Origin: Actinomycetota bacterium
Lineage (GTDB): Bacteria > Actinomycetota > Acidimicrobiia > Spongiisociales > UBA5794
Direction of reading: 5' to 3'
Assembly: GCA_013151445.1 (NCBI GenBank)
Contig: JAADIG010000057.1
Coordinates: forward strand, 1 to 35,380
DNA: 35,380 nt
Below, one piece after another: positions 8,824 to 18,450 of this stretch (within the stretch, counting starts at the first letter, position 1; the number at the start of each line of letters is the position of its first letter). The notes beneath the pieces are model-generated. The model saw only the letters and a program-made list of their open reading frames with translations, made no database searches and had not been told where the DNA came from. A program made the position numbers and the translations under genes.

Positions 8824-11400
8824 TTGGTTGACCTGTTGATCCACGATCCCGCTGGTGATCACAACCCCTACGATGCCGTGCCGTGGTCTCGTGACCCATT
8901 GGTCCCCACCACACAAGATGCCATAACAGTCGGTGTACGCACCACAACAAATTTTGAGTCGGTTGTTATTGAACTGAACAGCGCCGACGACACCTCTACC
9001 GCTCTGCTCAAGAATGATTCCGGCACCTGGACCGGGACGATAGATCCGCTCGATGGTGATGCCCGGTACCGGTTCCTTGGGTCCTTGCCGGACACCGAGC
9101 GCGATGAGGTCACCGAATGGTTTGACCTTCCGGTGGCCCGATGGAATGCCGTACGGTTCACGTCTCTCGCAACCATCGGAACATCCATTGAGGCCTCGGG
9201 CAACGACGCTCTGCTGCGCATTGACACCAAACAGCGAGGTGTACTCGACTGGGTGATTGCAAACGGGAGCAACGACGGACCTCCGGGGGAGACATGCACG
9301 AGCGGGGGTTGGACGGCTGTTCTAGTCGACGGCAGTCTCGCTCTGTCCAGCGAACTCGGCACCATCACCCTCGCTGTCGAGGGTTGTCGCATCGGCGATC
9401 AAATCAGTGCCTGGCGCCTGGTGTGGGACCTCGACAACGAGGAGCTCCTGTTCGGAACCGGGGAGCGCTTCGACAGTCTCAATCAGCGTGGCAAGGCTCC
9501 GGACATTCGCGTCTACGAGCAGTACAAACAGCAAGGTGGGCGAACATATTTTCCGCTGCCGTGGCTGTGGTCCACCCGCGGATATGGCCTCGCCATCGAC
9601 GGGAAATCTCGAATCTCCTACGACCTCGGTGTCACCGCGCAGGACCGGGCCTCTGCGACGATCCCGACTCAATCAGGAGCGTCCGGCCGCTGGTACTTCG
9701 GGAAGCCAAAGGCTCTGGTACAAGCGTACGTTCACGATACCGGGCGGCCTTCACCGCTCCCGGTATGGGGATATGGGCCGTGGATGTCCGGAAACGAATG
9801 GAACACTGACCGGCGGGTTCGCGAGGTTGTGGAACGTTCGGTTGCTGAAGGCATCCCGGCGTCAGTCATAGTCATTGAGGCATGGGCAGACGAAGTCACC
9901 TTCTACCTTTTCAACGGGGCCACCCACGATGTTGTCGACGGGGATACCGCCGTTGCGGCTGACTCGATGCGGTACGGGACCGAATGGCCCGATCCGGCAG
10001 GGTTGGTCGACTGGCTTCACGAGCAGGGGGTGCGGGTTCTGCTCTGGCAGATTCCACTCCTAAAAGACGTGGAAGGCCACGCCCAGCACGACGCCGATCT
10101 TCGTTTTGTCGGCGAGGCCGGATTGGCCGTCGGCACGACCGACGGCGGCGTTTACCGTAATCGCGGCTGGTGGTTCCCGAACTCTCGCGCGATCGATTTC
10201 ACCAACCCGGAGGCGCGGCGCTGGTGGTTCAACAAACGGGCCTATCTGCTCGATGAGATCGGCATCGACGGATTCAAGACCGATGGGGGCGAGCACCTGT
10301 GGGGGAGTGACGTGTCTACCTTTGCGGGTGAGACAGGTGACGAAGCCGCCAACGCGTATCCGACCCACTACCTCAGTTCGTATCACGCGTTTCTTCGTGA
10401 GCACGGCCACGACAAGCCCCTCACTTTCAGCCGGGCGGGTTTTACCGGATCGCAGGCGTTCCCGGCTCATTGGGCAGGGGATGAGGACTCCACATGGGTA
10501 GCCTTCCGGGCTTCCCTTGTTGCCGGTTTGTCCGCTGCAGCATCGGGAATCGCTTTTTGGGGGTGGGATCTCGCCGGCTTTTCGAAAGAACTGCCAACCG
10601 CGGACCTGTACAAACGTTCCACCGCCATGGCCGCCTTTTGTCCAATCATGCAATACCACTCCGAGCACAACGAGCACCGGCAACCGCTTGCTGATCGAAC
10701 GCCCTGGAACGTCGCCGATCACACCGGTGATGCCACGGTCACCGACGTCTACCGGTTCTATGCCAACTTGCGGATGAATCTTGTTCCCTATTTGCTGTCG
10801 CTTGGGGATGAGGCAGTCACCCACGGAACACCGATCATGCGGCCGTTGGTGCTCGAGTTTCCCCACGATGAAGAGGCTGTGGGAATCGAGGATCAGTTCC
10901 TGCTCGGTGCGGACATCCTTGTTGCCCCCGTCTTGACCCCGGACGCAACCGAGCGCAACGTGTACCTGCCAGACGCCGAATGGTTTGACCTGTGGACCGG
11001 AGCGCCGATGGATGCGGGATGGAGTGTGGTGCCGGTGACCTCGGATCTTGTCCCGGTGTTTGTTCGCGCCGGGGCGTGCATCCCGCTCTGGATGCCGGAC
11101 ACCGTCGAACTGGGGGCCGAGGTCGGTCTTCCCAGCTCCGAGTCCGGCCATCTTGTCCTGATGATGTTCCCCGGAACAGGCAAGCGCAGCGTGGTTGACC
11201 CCTTAGGTGGGGGGTCGATATCCGCGCAGCTCTCGCTGGAGAACCAGATGTTGACGGTCGCCACGGACGGCGTTCCAGCGGGGACTTCTCTCTGGATTCG
11301 GGGGTGTGCGGCGGGAGAAACACCGGCGGTGGATCACCACCAACAGCTCGATGCCGGAGCCAGCGTCGTGACGGTCAGAGTGAGTTTCGATGCAAGCTAG
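8824..11400 (+). CDS. Intracellular GH31 alpha-glucosidase-type enzyme, candidate cyclic/branched alpha-glucan hydrolase
   Basis: This protein of about 858 residues has no signal peptide. It has an N-terminal beta domain (HDPAGDHNPYDAVPWSRDP), a GH31 N-terminal beta-sandwich (LLFGTGERFDSLNQRGK), then a (beta/alpha)8 barrel from VWGYGPWMSGNEWN with nucleophile Asp in IDGFKTDGGE and acid/base Asp in HWAGDEDSTW, and C-terminal beta domains. It aligns motif by motif with the first GH31 module of the large secreted protein at 12686-18412. That resembles the known relation between cycloalternan-degrading enzyme and 3-alpha-isomaltosyltransferase. A TTG at 8824 is preferred because GGAG lies 6 nt upstream; the GTG at 8764 sits inside the hairpin stem. 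It overlaps the GH15 gene by 11 nt. GH31 membership is secure; the substrate is inferred. Confidence 0.88.
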   Translation: MVDLLIHDPAGDHNPYDAVPWSRDPLVPTTQDAITVGVRTTTNFESVVIELNSADDTSTALLKNDSGTWTGTIDPLDGDARYRFLGSLPDTERDEVTEWFDLPVARWNAVRFTSLATIGTSIEASGNDALLRIDTKQRGVLDWVIANGSNDGPPGETCTSGGWTAVLVDGSLALSSELGTITLAVEGCRIGDQISAWRLVWDLDNEELLFGTGERFDSLNQRGKAPDIRVYEQYKQQGGRTYFPLPWLWSTRGYGLAIDGKSRISYDLGVTAQDRASATIPTQSGASGRWYFGKPKALVQAYVHDTGRPSPLPVWGYGPWMSGNEWNTDRRVREVVERSVAEGIPASVIVIEAWADEVTFYLFNGATHDVVDGDTAVAADSMRYGTEWPDPAGLVDWLHEQGVRVLLWQIPLLKDVEGHAQHDADLRFVGEAGLAVGTTDGGVYRNRGWWFPNSRAIDFTNPEARRWWFNKRAYLLDEIGIDGFKTDGGEHLWGSDVSTFAGETGDEAANAYPTHYLSSYHAFLREHGHDKPLTFSRAGFTGSQAFPAHWAGDEDSTWVAFRASLVAGLSAAASGIAFWGWDLAGFSKELPTADLYKRSTAMAAFCPIMQYHSEHNEHRQPLADRTPWNVADHTGDATVTDVYRFYANLRMNLVPYLLSLGDEAVTHGTPIMRPLVLEFPHDEEAVGIEDQFLLGADILVAPVLTPDATERNVYLPDAEWFDLWTGAPMDAGWSVVPVTSDLVPVFVRAGACIPLWMPDTVELGAEVGLPSSESGHLVLMMFPGTGKRSVVDPLGGGSISAQLSLENQMLTVATDGVPAGTSLWIRGCAAGETPAVDHHQQLDAGASVVTVRVSFDAS

Positions 11401-12574
11401 CTCCGGGCCGCGCCCCCTCGTAAAGTCGAGTATCGAGTTGATTCTCAACCACCAGGCATCGACAGGTGCGTATCTGGCTGCTCCGGGGTACGGAACATAC
11501 GACTATTGCTGGATGCGCGATGGGGCTTTCATTGCTTCTGCCATGGATGCGCACGGTCACCATGACAGCGCCGAGGCATTTCATCGTTGGGTCGCCCGAG
11601 CAATAGAGAGATACGCCGACAAGGTGGGCCTCCTGGAGGGAAACCTGGAAACAGCGCTTCGAGGCACCGAGGATCCACTCCAGCCGCTCGACGATCGATA
11701 CGTCCTGCACACTCGCTTCACCGTGGACGGTGAGGAAGGCAGCAACGACTGGGGGAACTTCCAGCTCGATGGATACGGATTCTGGCTGACGATGTTGGCC
11801 CGCCATCTGAAGGCAACACTCGCCGATCCAACTCCGTATCTGAGAGCGGTAGATCTTGTTCGCCGATACCTCAGTGCAACCTGGGAGCTGACATGTTTCG
11901 ACTGCTGGGAGGAGTATCCGACCCGTCGTCACTCGACGACATGGGCTGCTGTGGCACGGGGGTTGACCGACAGCGCCGGGCTTGTTAGCGGCGAGTCGGC
12001 CGGCATGGTTTCCAAGACGATCACAAAGCGGCTCCTCGACGACGCCGCCGTGCACGGGGTGATCCGAAAGTTCATTTGCGATCCACGGTCCGGTGCCGCC
12101 CCAGTGGCGCCGTCGGCGGGTCTCGCTGTTGCCGGTCACGAGCGTGTCGGACGGGTGCTCGCCGAGGACGCCATCGATGGTGGTGTCCTGCTTGTGCTCG
12201 GGGAGCTTGGTCCCTTGCCGCCGAACCACGCCGCGATTCGGGCAACCCTCAACAGGGTCGAGGACACACTCGTGGTCGATGGTGGTGTTCACCGGTACCT
12301 GGAAGATGAGTACTACGGCGGCGGTCTCTGGATCGTTCTGGCGGGTGCGCTCGCTTGTGTCCAGGCCAAGTATGACAAGACCCGGGCGAGCGAAGTTCTC
12401 GACTGGATCGAACGGCAGGCGGACGCCGACGGATATCTGGGCGAGCAGGTCGATTCAGCGCTTCGGCATCCCGACCGCCGATCTCCATGGGTCGAGAGAT
12501 GGGGCCCCCCGGCCTCTCCGCTGCTGTGGTCCCACGCAATGTATCTGCTGGGGACCGCCTCCATCAAGATGTGA
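11390..12574 (+). CDS. Compact GH15 glucoamylase/glucodextranase-like enzyme, catalytic barrel only
   Basis: This 394-residue cytoplasmic protein consists almost only of an (alpha/alpha)6 barrel. Family signatures are YDYCWMRDGAFIASAMDAHG near residue 37, DWGNFQLDGYGFWL near 120, the acid motif CWEEYPTRRHSTTW (Glu174 as general acid) and, near the C terminus, YLGEQVD (Glu352 as probable general base, compared with the SEQ motif of fungal glucoamylase) followed by SPLLWSHAMYL. Bacterial GH15 enzymes are usually above 600 residues with an N-terminal super-beta-sandwich; that domain is absent here. The gene overlaps the GH31 gene by 11 nt, so it is likely translated with it. A role in releasing glucose from short alpha-1,6 or alpha-1,4 oligosaccharides such as isomaltose is inferred. 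Confidence 0.87.
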   Translation: MQASSGPRPLVKSSIELILNHQASTGAYLAAPGYGTYDYCWMRDGAFIASAMDAHGHHDSAEAFHRWVARAIERYADKVGLLEGNLETALRGTEDPLQPLDDRYVLHTRFTVDGEEGSNDWGNFQLDGYGFWLTMLARHLKATLADPTPYLRAVDLVRRYLSATWELTCFDCWEEYPTRRHSTTWAAVARGLTDSAGLVSGESAGMVSKTITKRLLDDAAVHGVIRKFICDPRSGAAPVAPSAGLAVAGHERVGRVLAEDAIDGGVLLVLGELGPLPPNHAAIRATLNRVEDTLVVDGGVHRYLEDEYYGGGLWIVLAGALACVQAKYDKTRASEVLDWIERQADADGYLGEQVDSALRHPDRRSPWVERWGPPASPLLWSHAMYLLGTASIKM

Positions 12575-12610
12575 GGGGTGGGGCGTGCCCCGACCCCGCG
12601 ACCCGCAACG

Positions 12611-12649
12611 CATGGAGTCCCATCCGCGGTGAGCAGATGGGACTCCATG
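12611..12649. terminator. Bidirectional terminator between convergent operons
   Basis: CATGGAGTCCCATC (12611-12624) and its perfect 14-nt complement (12636-12649) enclose an 11-nt loop. The plus-strand side continues with GTTTCT. It lies between the GH15 stop (12574) and the stop of the minus-strand giant gene (12686), so it can end transcription from both sides. Confidence 0.8.
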
Positions 12650-12685
12650 GTTTCTCGCACCTGGTGGTTTAGAACACCTGGTTCA

Positions 12686-15600
12686 TTAGAACCCGCCGGT
12701 CGTGGTTCCACCATTGCCGGAGGCGGGTGAGGTGAACGTATTGTTCGCACCCGATTCCCATTCGTCGACGGTGTCGGGATAGTTGGCTTCCTGGCGCTTG
12801 ATGCACTTCCACTCAACCGCTGCGTTGGGCTGCAGAACGGATATGGTTCCCGTCCATGTCGGATAGCTCGTTGGATCAAGTTTCACCGCGCTGGCGGCGT
12901 TCCATTCCCCGAGCTGGGGAATGTTGCCGATGACATACACCGACTGGCCCGACGTCGTAGTCCCATTCGTACACACGAAGTCCATCGCAGATGGGGTCTG
13001 ACCGAGCGTGAATACGAGCGTCTTGCTCGTTGTCACGCTCACCGAACCCGTTTTTGCAACCACGAGATTGCTGCCCGCGTTGTACCAGCCGCTGGTGGCG
13101 GCATCGAAGGCTGCCTTGGTGTTGTACTGCGTGAGTGTTCCACTGTTGTAGGTGACCGCCGACACCTGGGTGTTGTTGACAACCAGCTCCACCACGTTGT
13201 CGCGGCTTCCGGGTGCTCCTGTGTAGGTCCCGCTTGCTGCTGCGATGGTGACGGTGGCTGTCGTTCCGGTCTGAGACTGGCTGATCAGTGTGGTCCGCAC
13301 ACTGCCGGTTTGGTAGGCAGTGGAGATCCCGTCATCCTCGTAGAGGGTGAAGGACGTACTTGTCGGATCTGCATACACACGGGCGATCAGTTCGTTCCGT
13401 GTCGTGGAGTCAAGACGTCGTCCTGTCACGTTCATGGTTTGATCGTCAACGTACATTCGAGGGATGATCGCTCCCGCTCTTGCCATTGCGGGAAGCCGGA
13501 ACGTTCCATTGATCCACAGGGGGAGGTTGTTAAACCACTGACCCGTACTGCTGTATCGCTCGTTTGTGTAGAAGTTGATCCAATCGCCTGCGGGAAGGTA
13601 CATGTTCCGCTGCCGTTGGTTAGCGCCGGCAACTACACCAACAAGCAGGTCTCGCCCGATGAGCTTCTGGCTGCCCATCTCACGCACGTTGGAATCGTTC
13701 TGGTAGTAGTAAACCGGTGGCGGAACCAACGGCTCTCCGTATAGGTAGGCGCGGTGGGCCAACGAGTAGTAGTACGGCGTGAGTTCGTAGCGCTGACGGA
13801 TGTTTGCGAGGTTGCTGTCAACATCACCGATCAGATCGGGTGACGTGTCGGCGCAGTCGCAGAGGTTCTCGGTGTGGGGTCGCACGGGAACATCGAACCA
13901 GGCTCCGTTAGCGAACCACTGTGTGTACAACTCGTCGAGATCGGAGTCCAGCATCTCACGGCGGAAGCCACCGATATCGGATCCGAAGTAGTCGATCCCC
14001 GACATGGACATCTGCATCTGGACGTTCGCCTGCGCAGCGAGAGCCGTGAGCTTCGAACCGATGTCTCCGGACCACATCGCAACGCCTTCGCGTTGGATGC
14101 CTGCGGCACCGGACCGGGCGAGGAGGAACGGTCGTTGGGTGACGTTGTTCTCTTCATATTCGGTCGTGATGCTGCGAGCCCACTTCAAGTTGTACATGTT
14201 GTGGTAGTCGGCCTGGTCGTGTTTTCCGGGGAGTACGCCCTGCGTCCAGTCGGCTGCATCGAACATTTCGGGTTCGCCCAGATCGAGCCAATGACCGATT
14301 ATTCCTGCATCAATGAGTGGCTGCCTCTTCGTATCGTGCCAATACACTCCCGCCGACTCGATCGTCCAGTCGATCATCCCGCCGCGGCCCCACCAATCGT
14401 TTGTTGTGAGGTACGTTGCTCCACACGCCGAGCAACCGTCACGCACCAGGTACCCACGATCCTCAAGGTCAGTGTGCTCTGCAAGACCCTTCCCGACGTA
14501 CGACTCTTCGATGGTTATCAAACCGATGCCGTCGTTGGTTTCGTAGTTGCCAATCTTGGTTGTCGGATTGGGGAAGGCGGTCGTATCCCAAGTAAGGGTC
14601 CCCATGTTCGTGTTATCCGAGCCAGCGGTAACTCCACCGAACCAGAACAGGTCGAGGAGGAATCCATCGATGGGGAATTTGCTACTGCGTAACCCGGTAA
14701 GAATTCCGTCGATTTCTGCCCAGTTGTCATAGCCGTACTCCGAGACCCACAGCCCGAGAGCCTTTTTCGGTGGAACAGGAGGTCGGCCCGTTAGTTCCAT
14801 ATAGTCCTCGCGGAGGTCGGGCAGGTCTGGACCGGTCATGGTGTACCAGCGAATCTGGTCACCCCATGTCTCCATGGTCCATGGGTCTCCCGTGAGATCC
14901 CACTGTTGTTTGTACACTTGGTCTACGAACAGTCCGTAGTTCTTGTTGCTTGCTCCGACGGCGAACAGCACCGGTATCTGAGCGTTACCGACCGGGCCGT
15001 TGTCAGCGTCGTACACCATTGCGTTCCCCTGGGTATTGCCAGGTGTACGGACACGACCGACCCAGTCGCCGTCCGCGCTGCCACCGGTGAAGAACTGTTC
15101 ACCGAGGCCGTACGCGTTCTCCATACTCGATTTAGTGAACGACAGTCCCTTCCACGTCTGGGTGAGGTTCACCGGACAGACGGTGTGCAGAAGTAGGTCG
15201 GGGGTCACGGTTGTGTCGTAGACATCCGCACACAGGGTTGTGCCGTTGACCTCGACCCTGATATCCGCTGTCGAAAGGATATTGCCCGACTTTGTGAAGC
15301 TTGTCGGCCCGGTGTAGTCAACCTTGTCGACCTGGCCGGTTGTGAAGATCGGCGCATCGGCGCCCGGACTGTTGCCCGCTCCCAACTCGAAATGCACCAG
15401 GTCGTCATCCAGGAACTCGACGATCAGATAACTACCGCCTGCGGTGAATTCGGTGCGAGCGATTCCCGTGTACGCCGCGAGATCGATCGTTCGGCTGGCC
15501 GTACTGCTCGCCAGCTTTACATAGGTAGTTTGCTCGACATCGTTGCGGTACCAGCCCTCGGTTGCGACCTTAAGCGACGTCAATGTCGCATACTCGGTCA

Positions 15601-18412
15601 TCGCTGTGCCACCCTTCTTGACAGTCTTAGGCCGAGACCCGACGACCTGGAGGGTGCTAGTTGTTGGCATCGGTGGCGCGGTGACCGTTACGTCCTGAGT
15701 CGTGGAACTCTTGGAGACGGAGAAGGTGCGATAGGTGCTGGTGGAATCGTCGTAGTAGTCATAGGACGATGTTCCGTCCGGGAAGATCCGGAACGCAAGA
15801 TTCGCGTAGGTGTTGATGTTGTTACTGATTGTCCCGCCAAGCTGATAGTCGGCGTTGAGATTGAGGGGTACTACGGCGCCCGGTCGAGCGTAGACCGGGA
15901 TCGTGTCGAGTTCGACCGTGTCGGTGACCGTGACTGGACCCAGGACGGTGTTGCCACTCCAGAAGTCGACCCAGCGACCCGACGGAATGTAGACACTCTT
16001 GGTGGTGGCAAATTCAGTAGTGACCGGAGCCACCAGAAGCTGATCACCGAACATGTACTGCTGGTCGAGGGCAGCGGCAGTGGTATCGCTCGGGAACTCG
16101 GACGCCATTGCTCGCATCAGCGCGACACCAGTCGTGGAGCTCCGGTTTGCTTCGGTGTAGATGTAGGGGAGCAGGTTCATCCGAAGGTTGGCGAACTTTC
16201 GGAATATCGGGATGACAGTGGTATCGCCGGTACGGGCCTGGACATTCCACGGTGTGCGGGCTTCCGACGTCGTCGGATTGGACTTTTCGGAGTGATACTG
16301 CATGACGGGCGAGAAGGTCGCCTGGGCAGTGGAGCGCAGATACAGCTCAGCGGTCGGGAATGAGCCGGTGAATCCAGCGAGATCCCAAGACCAGAACGGC
16401 ACCCCGGACTGGCCGGCGCTGAGGCCTGCTCGAACGGCTTCCCGGAACGCCCCGAAGGTAGATTCTTGGTCACCCGCCCAGAAGATTGAGTTGGTCTGGG
16501 CTCCTGACGTGCCCGCTCGGCTGAAGATTGCGCCCGTGCCGCTGGTCTTGGTATCGACGTAGGCGTCGTAGACACGGGTGTACTCATTGGGGTATTGGTT
16601 GCGCATTTCGTCACCGGTACGACCGTCGCTGAAGAGCACATTGCGTCCAAAGATTGCTTCGCTGCCGTCCGTCTTGAATCCATCGATTCCAACATCATCG
16701 AACAGGTAAGCGCGTTTGCTCATCCACCAATTGGAGGCCGCGGTGCTGGTGAAGTCCGGAACCATACTGTCGCCGAACCACTTTCCCGTAGGGATCCGGT
16801 ACGGACTCCCCGCTCCATCTTCGACGACGTAACCCTGAGTCGTGGCGTAGGACTTGTCGTTGAGATGCTGCTGCGGGGCCGACGAAGGGTTGGTGTCGAA
16901 GTTCTCTTTGAGGACCGGTATCTGCCACAGCAGAACCTTGATGTCCTGGTTGTGGGCCTTGGTCACCATCGCTGCGGGGTCTGACCATGCGGATCCGCTT
17001 GGGAAGGTGAGGTCGCTTAGGCTTAGGGTGCCAGATCCGCTCGTCGCAGTGTACGTAGCGCCGTGCCACACATAGAACGTGGCTTCGTCGCTCCATTGCT
17101 CAAGCACCATGGCGCTGTGGGGAATGTCGTAGTTCGTTACGTTCGCGAGCTCTGCCTCAACCTCAACCTGGGTGTTCCACTCGTTAGCCGACATCCAGAG
17201 GCCGAATGCCCATTTTGGTGGTAGCTGTGGTCGGCCGGTCAGCGTGGTGTATTGGTTGAGGACCTCGGTTGGATTGCCGGCAAAGAAGTAGTAGTCGAGG
17301 GTGGAGTTCAGGCTTCCATCCGTGTCGACGGTGAACCCCGCCATGTCGCTGAGGTAGGTGCCGAGATTGAAAATAGAGTATCGCGTGCTCGGTATGTAGA
17401 CACCGTACCCTGCCGAGTTCGTGAAGAATGGGACGGACAAGTAGGTACGTTTTGTACTGCCCTGGTTGCGGTACTGGTTGTACACGTAGTTGTTGACGTC
17501 CTCGCCACGTTGGTTCAACGCGTTATAACGTTCGCCGAATCCCTCGAAACGTTCGTTCGTGGGACTCTTGAGGTGGTCCTCGATCTTCGTAACGGTTGAG
17601 CTGCCGTCGCTGGCCCACCCGATGTTGCGGAACGTCGCCGGGTCGTACTGCTCCGTGATGAGAGTCGTGCCGTCTCCCTTGTAGATAGATAGCCGATACG
17701 GCGTCTTTTGGAGCTTGAGGACCAGGTCGGAGGTGGCAATCTGAAGCGTGCCGGACGAGTTGGTAATTGTGTAGTTCGATGCTCCCGAGATGTTGAGACC
17801 GTTGCCGTTGGGGGCTATTTGGGTGCGGAAGCTGTCGGTCGTGGGAAACGCGAACCGGATCTTAGGCGTGAAGTCTCCGGCGCTGTCACCGGTGGTCACG
17901 TCGACCGATGTTCCGTTGTCAACGTAGCCTGTGACGTTCGTGACGGTGCTCCAGGACGTAACGGTGAACGAGAAGGGTCCGATGCTTCGCTGACCCGTGC
18001 CGTTGACATCGGCGTTCACGGTGTAGGTGATGTCGTCGCCACGGGCGAACGTTCCCATGTCGATGTCCCAATAGGAATTGTTGCCGCTGTTGGATGTCCA
18101 GCTCGCCCCTATCGGCGTCTGGTTCAGACCGTTCTTGGTCCATGTCACCCACACGGACTGGCCGGATTCGATCGGCCAGGTAGTGGCCTTCACATGAACC
18201 GCGTCGCCCGCCATCGGGTCGCGTGGAGACCGTTCGGTCAGTGTTGTGGCGTACAGTTCGTCATCGCCGTACGGGTCATGGAAGACTCCGTCGAGAGCTT
18301 GCGCACGCGGTGCGGGTCCGGCCAGGACGAGAACCGATGCAAGAAGGGTGATCTGTAGCGCAAGGGCAAGAGATCGCGAGGCGGTACGGGTGCGGTGGGC
18401 TCGACGGTTCAC
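12686..18412 (-). CDS. Giant secreted double-GH31 alpha-glucan-modifying enzyme with C-terminal CBM20
   Basis: About 1908 residues from a GTG at 18412, preceded by GAAGGGGA; an in-frame ATG at 18445 adds 11 residues and lacks this site. Numbering here is from that ATG. Order: Sec signal peptide ending near AQA (residue 50); beta domains to about 400; GH31 module 1 from PPKWAFGLWMSANEWN (409), nucleophile Asp593 in FKTDGSE, acid/base Asp659 in WAGDQEST; beta domains (about 780-1010); GH31 module 2 with PPKKALGLWVSEYGYD (1225), nucleophile Asp1388 in HWLDLGEPE, acid/base Asp1461 in MWSGD; beta domains; CBM20 at 1821-1905 with LGEWNAASAVKL, YPTWTG and DEWESGANN. Module 1 resembles the intracellular GH31 and isomaltosyltransferase (CtsY) types, module 2 the LDLGEPE class that I associate with 6-alpha-glucosyltransferase (CtsZ). 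Both catalytic pairs are intact. Starch binding is well supported; the transferase reactions are inferred. Confidence 0.87.
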   Translation of the reverse strand: MNRRAHRTRTASRSLALALQITLLASVLVLAGPAPRAQALDGVFHDPYGDDELYATTLTERSPRDPMAGDAVHVKATTWPIESGQSVWVTWTKNGLNQTPIGASWTSNSGNNSYWDIDMGTFARGDDITYTVNADVNGTGQRSIGPFSFTVTSWSTVTNVTGYVDNGTSVDVTTGDSAGDFTPKIRFAFPTTDSFRTQIAPNGNGLNISGASNYTITNSSGTLQIATSDLVLKLQKTPYRLSIYKGDGTTLITEQYDPATFRNIGWASDGSSTVTKIEDHLKSPTNERFEGFGERYNALNQRGEDVNNYVYNQYRNQGSTKRTYLSVPFFTNSAGYGVYIPSTRYSIFNLGTYLSDMAGFTVDTDGSLNSTLDYYFFAGNPTEVLNQYTTLTGRPQLPPKWAFGLWMSANEWNTQVEVEAELANVTNYDIPHSAMVLEQWSDEATFYVWHGATYTATSGSGTLSLSDLTFPSGSAWSDPAAMVTKAHNQDIKVLLWQIPVLKENFDTNPSSAPQQHLNDKSYATTQGYVVEDGAGSPYRIPTGKWFGDSMVPDFTSTAASNWWMSKRAYLFDDVGIDGFKTDGSEAIFGRNVLFSDGRTGDEMRNQYPNEYTRVYDAYVDTKTSGTGAIFSRAGTSGAQTNSIFWAGDQESTFGAFREAVRAGLSAGQSGVPFWSWDLAGFTGSFPTAELYLRSTAQATFSPVMQYHSEKSNPTTSEARTPWNVQARTGDTTVIPIFRKFANLRMNLLPYIYTEANRSSTTGVALMRAMASEFPSDTTAAALDQQYMFGDQLLVAPVTTEFATTKSVYIPSGRWVDFWSGNTVLGPVTVTDTVELDTIPVYARPGAVVPLNLNADYQLGGTISNNINTYANLAFRIFPDGTSSYDYYDDSTSTYRTFSVSKSSTTQDVTVTAPPMPTTSTLQVVGSRPKTVKKGGTAMTEYATLTSLKVATEGWYRNDVEQTTYVKLASSTASRTIDLAAYTGIARTEFTAGGSYLIVEFLDDDLVHFELGAGNSPGADAPIFTTGQVDKVDYTGPTSFTKSGNILSTADIRVEVNGTTLCADVYDTTVTPDLLLHTVCPVNLTQTWKGLSFTKSSMENAYGLGEQFFTGGSADGDWVGRVRTPGNTQGNAMVYDADNGPVGNAQIPVLFAVGASNKNYGLFVDQVYKQQWDLTGDPWTMETWGDQIRWYTMTGPDLPDLREDYMELTGRPPVPPKKALGLWVSEYGYDNWAEIDGILTGLRSSKFPIDGFLLDLFWFGGVTAGSDNTNMGTLTWDTTAFPNPTTKIGNYETNDGIGLITIEESYVGKGLAEHTDLEDRGYLVRDGCSACGATYLTTNDWWGRGGMIDWTIESAGVYWHDTKRQPLIDAGIIGHWLDLGEPEMFDAADWTQGVLPGKHDQADYHNMYNLKWARSITTEYEENNVTQRPFLLARSGAAGIQREGVAMWSGDIGSKLTALAAQANVQMQMSMSGIDYFGSDIGGFRREMLDSDLDELYTQWFANGAWFDVPVRPHTENLCDCADTSPDLIGDVDSNLANIRQRYELTPYYYSLAHRAYLYGEPLVPPPVYYYQNDSNVREMGSQKLIGRDLLVGVVAGANQRQRNMYLPAGDWINFYTNERYSSTGQWFNNLPLWINGTFRLPAMARAGAIIPRMYVDDQTMNVTGRRLDSTTRNELIARVYADPTSTSFTLYEDDGISTAYQTGSVRTTLISQSQTGTTATVTIAAASGTYTGAPGSRDNVVELVVNNTQVSAVTYNSGTLTQYNTKAAFDAATSGWYNAGSNLVVAKTGSVSVTTSKTLVFTLGQTPSAMDFVCTNGTTTSGQSVYVIGNIPQLGEWNAASAVKLDPTSYPTWTGTISVLQPNAAVEWKCIKRQEANYPDTVDEWESGANNTFTSPASGNGGTTTGGF

Positions 18413-18450
18413 AGAATTCCCCTTCAGTGACTCGAAATTGGGCATTTTGC

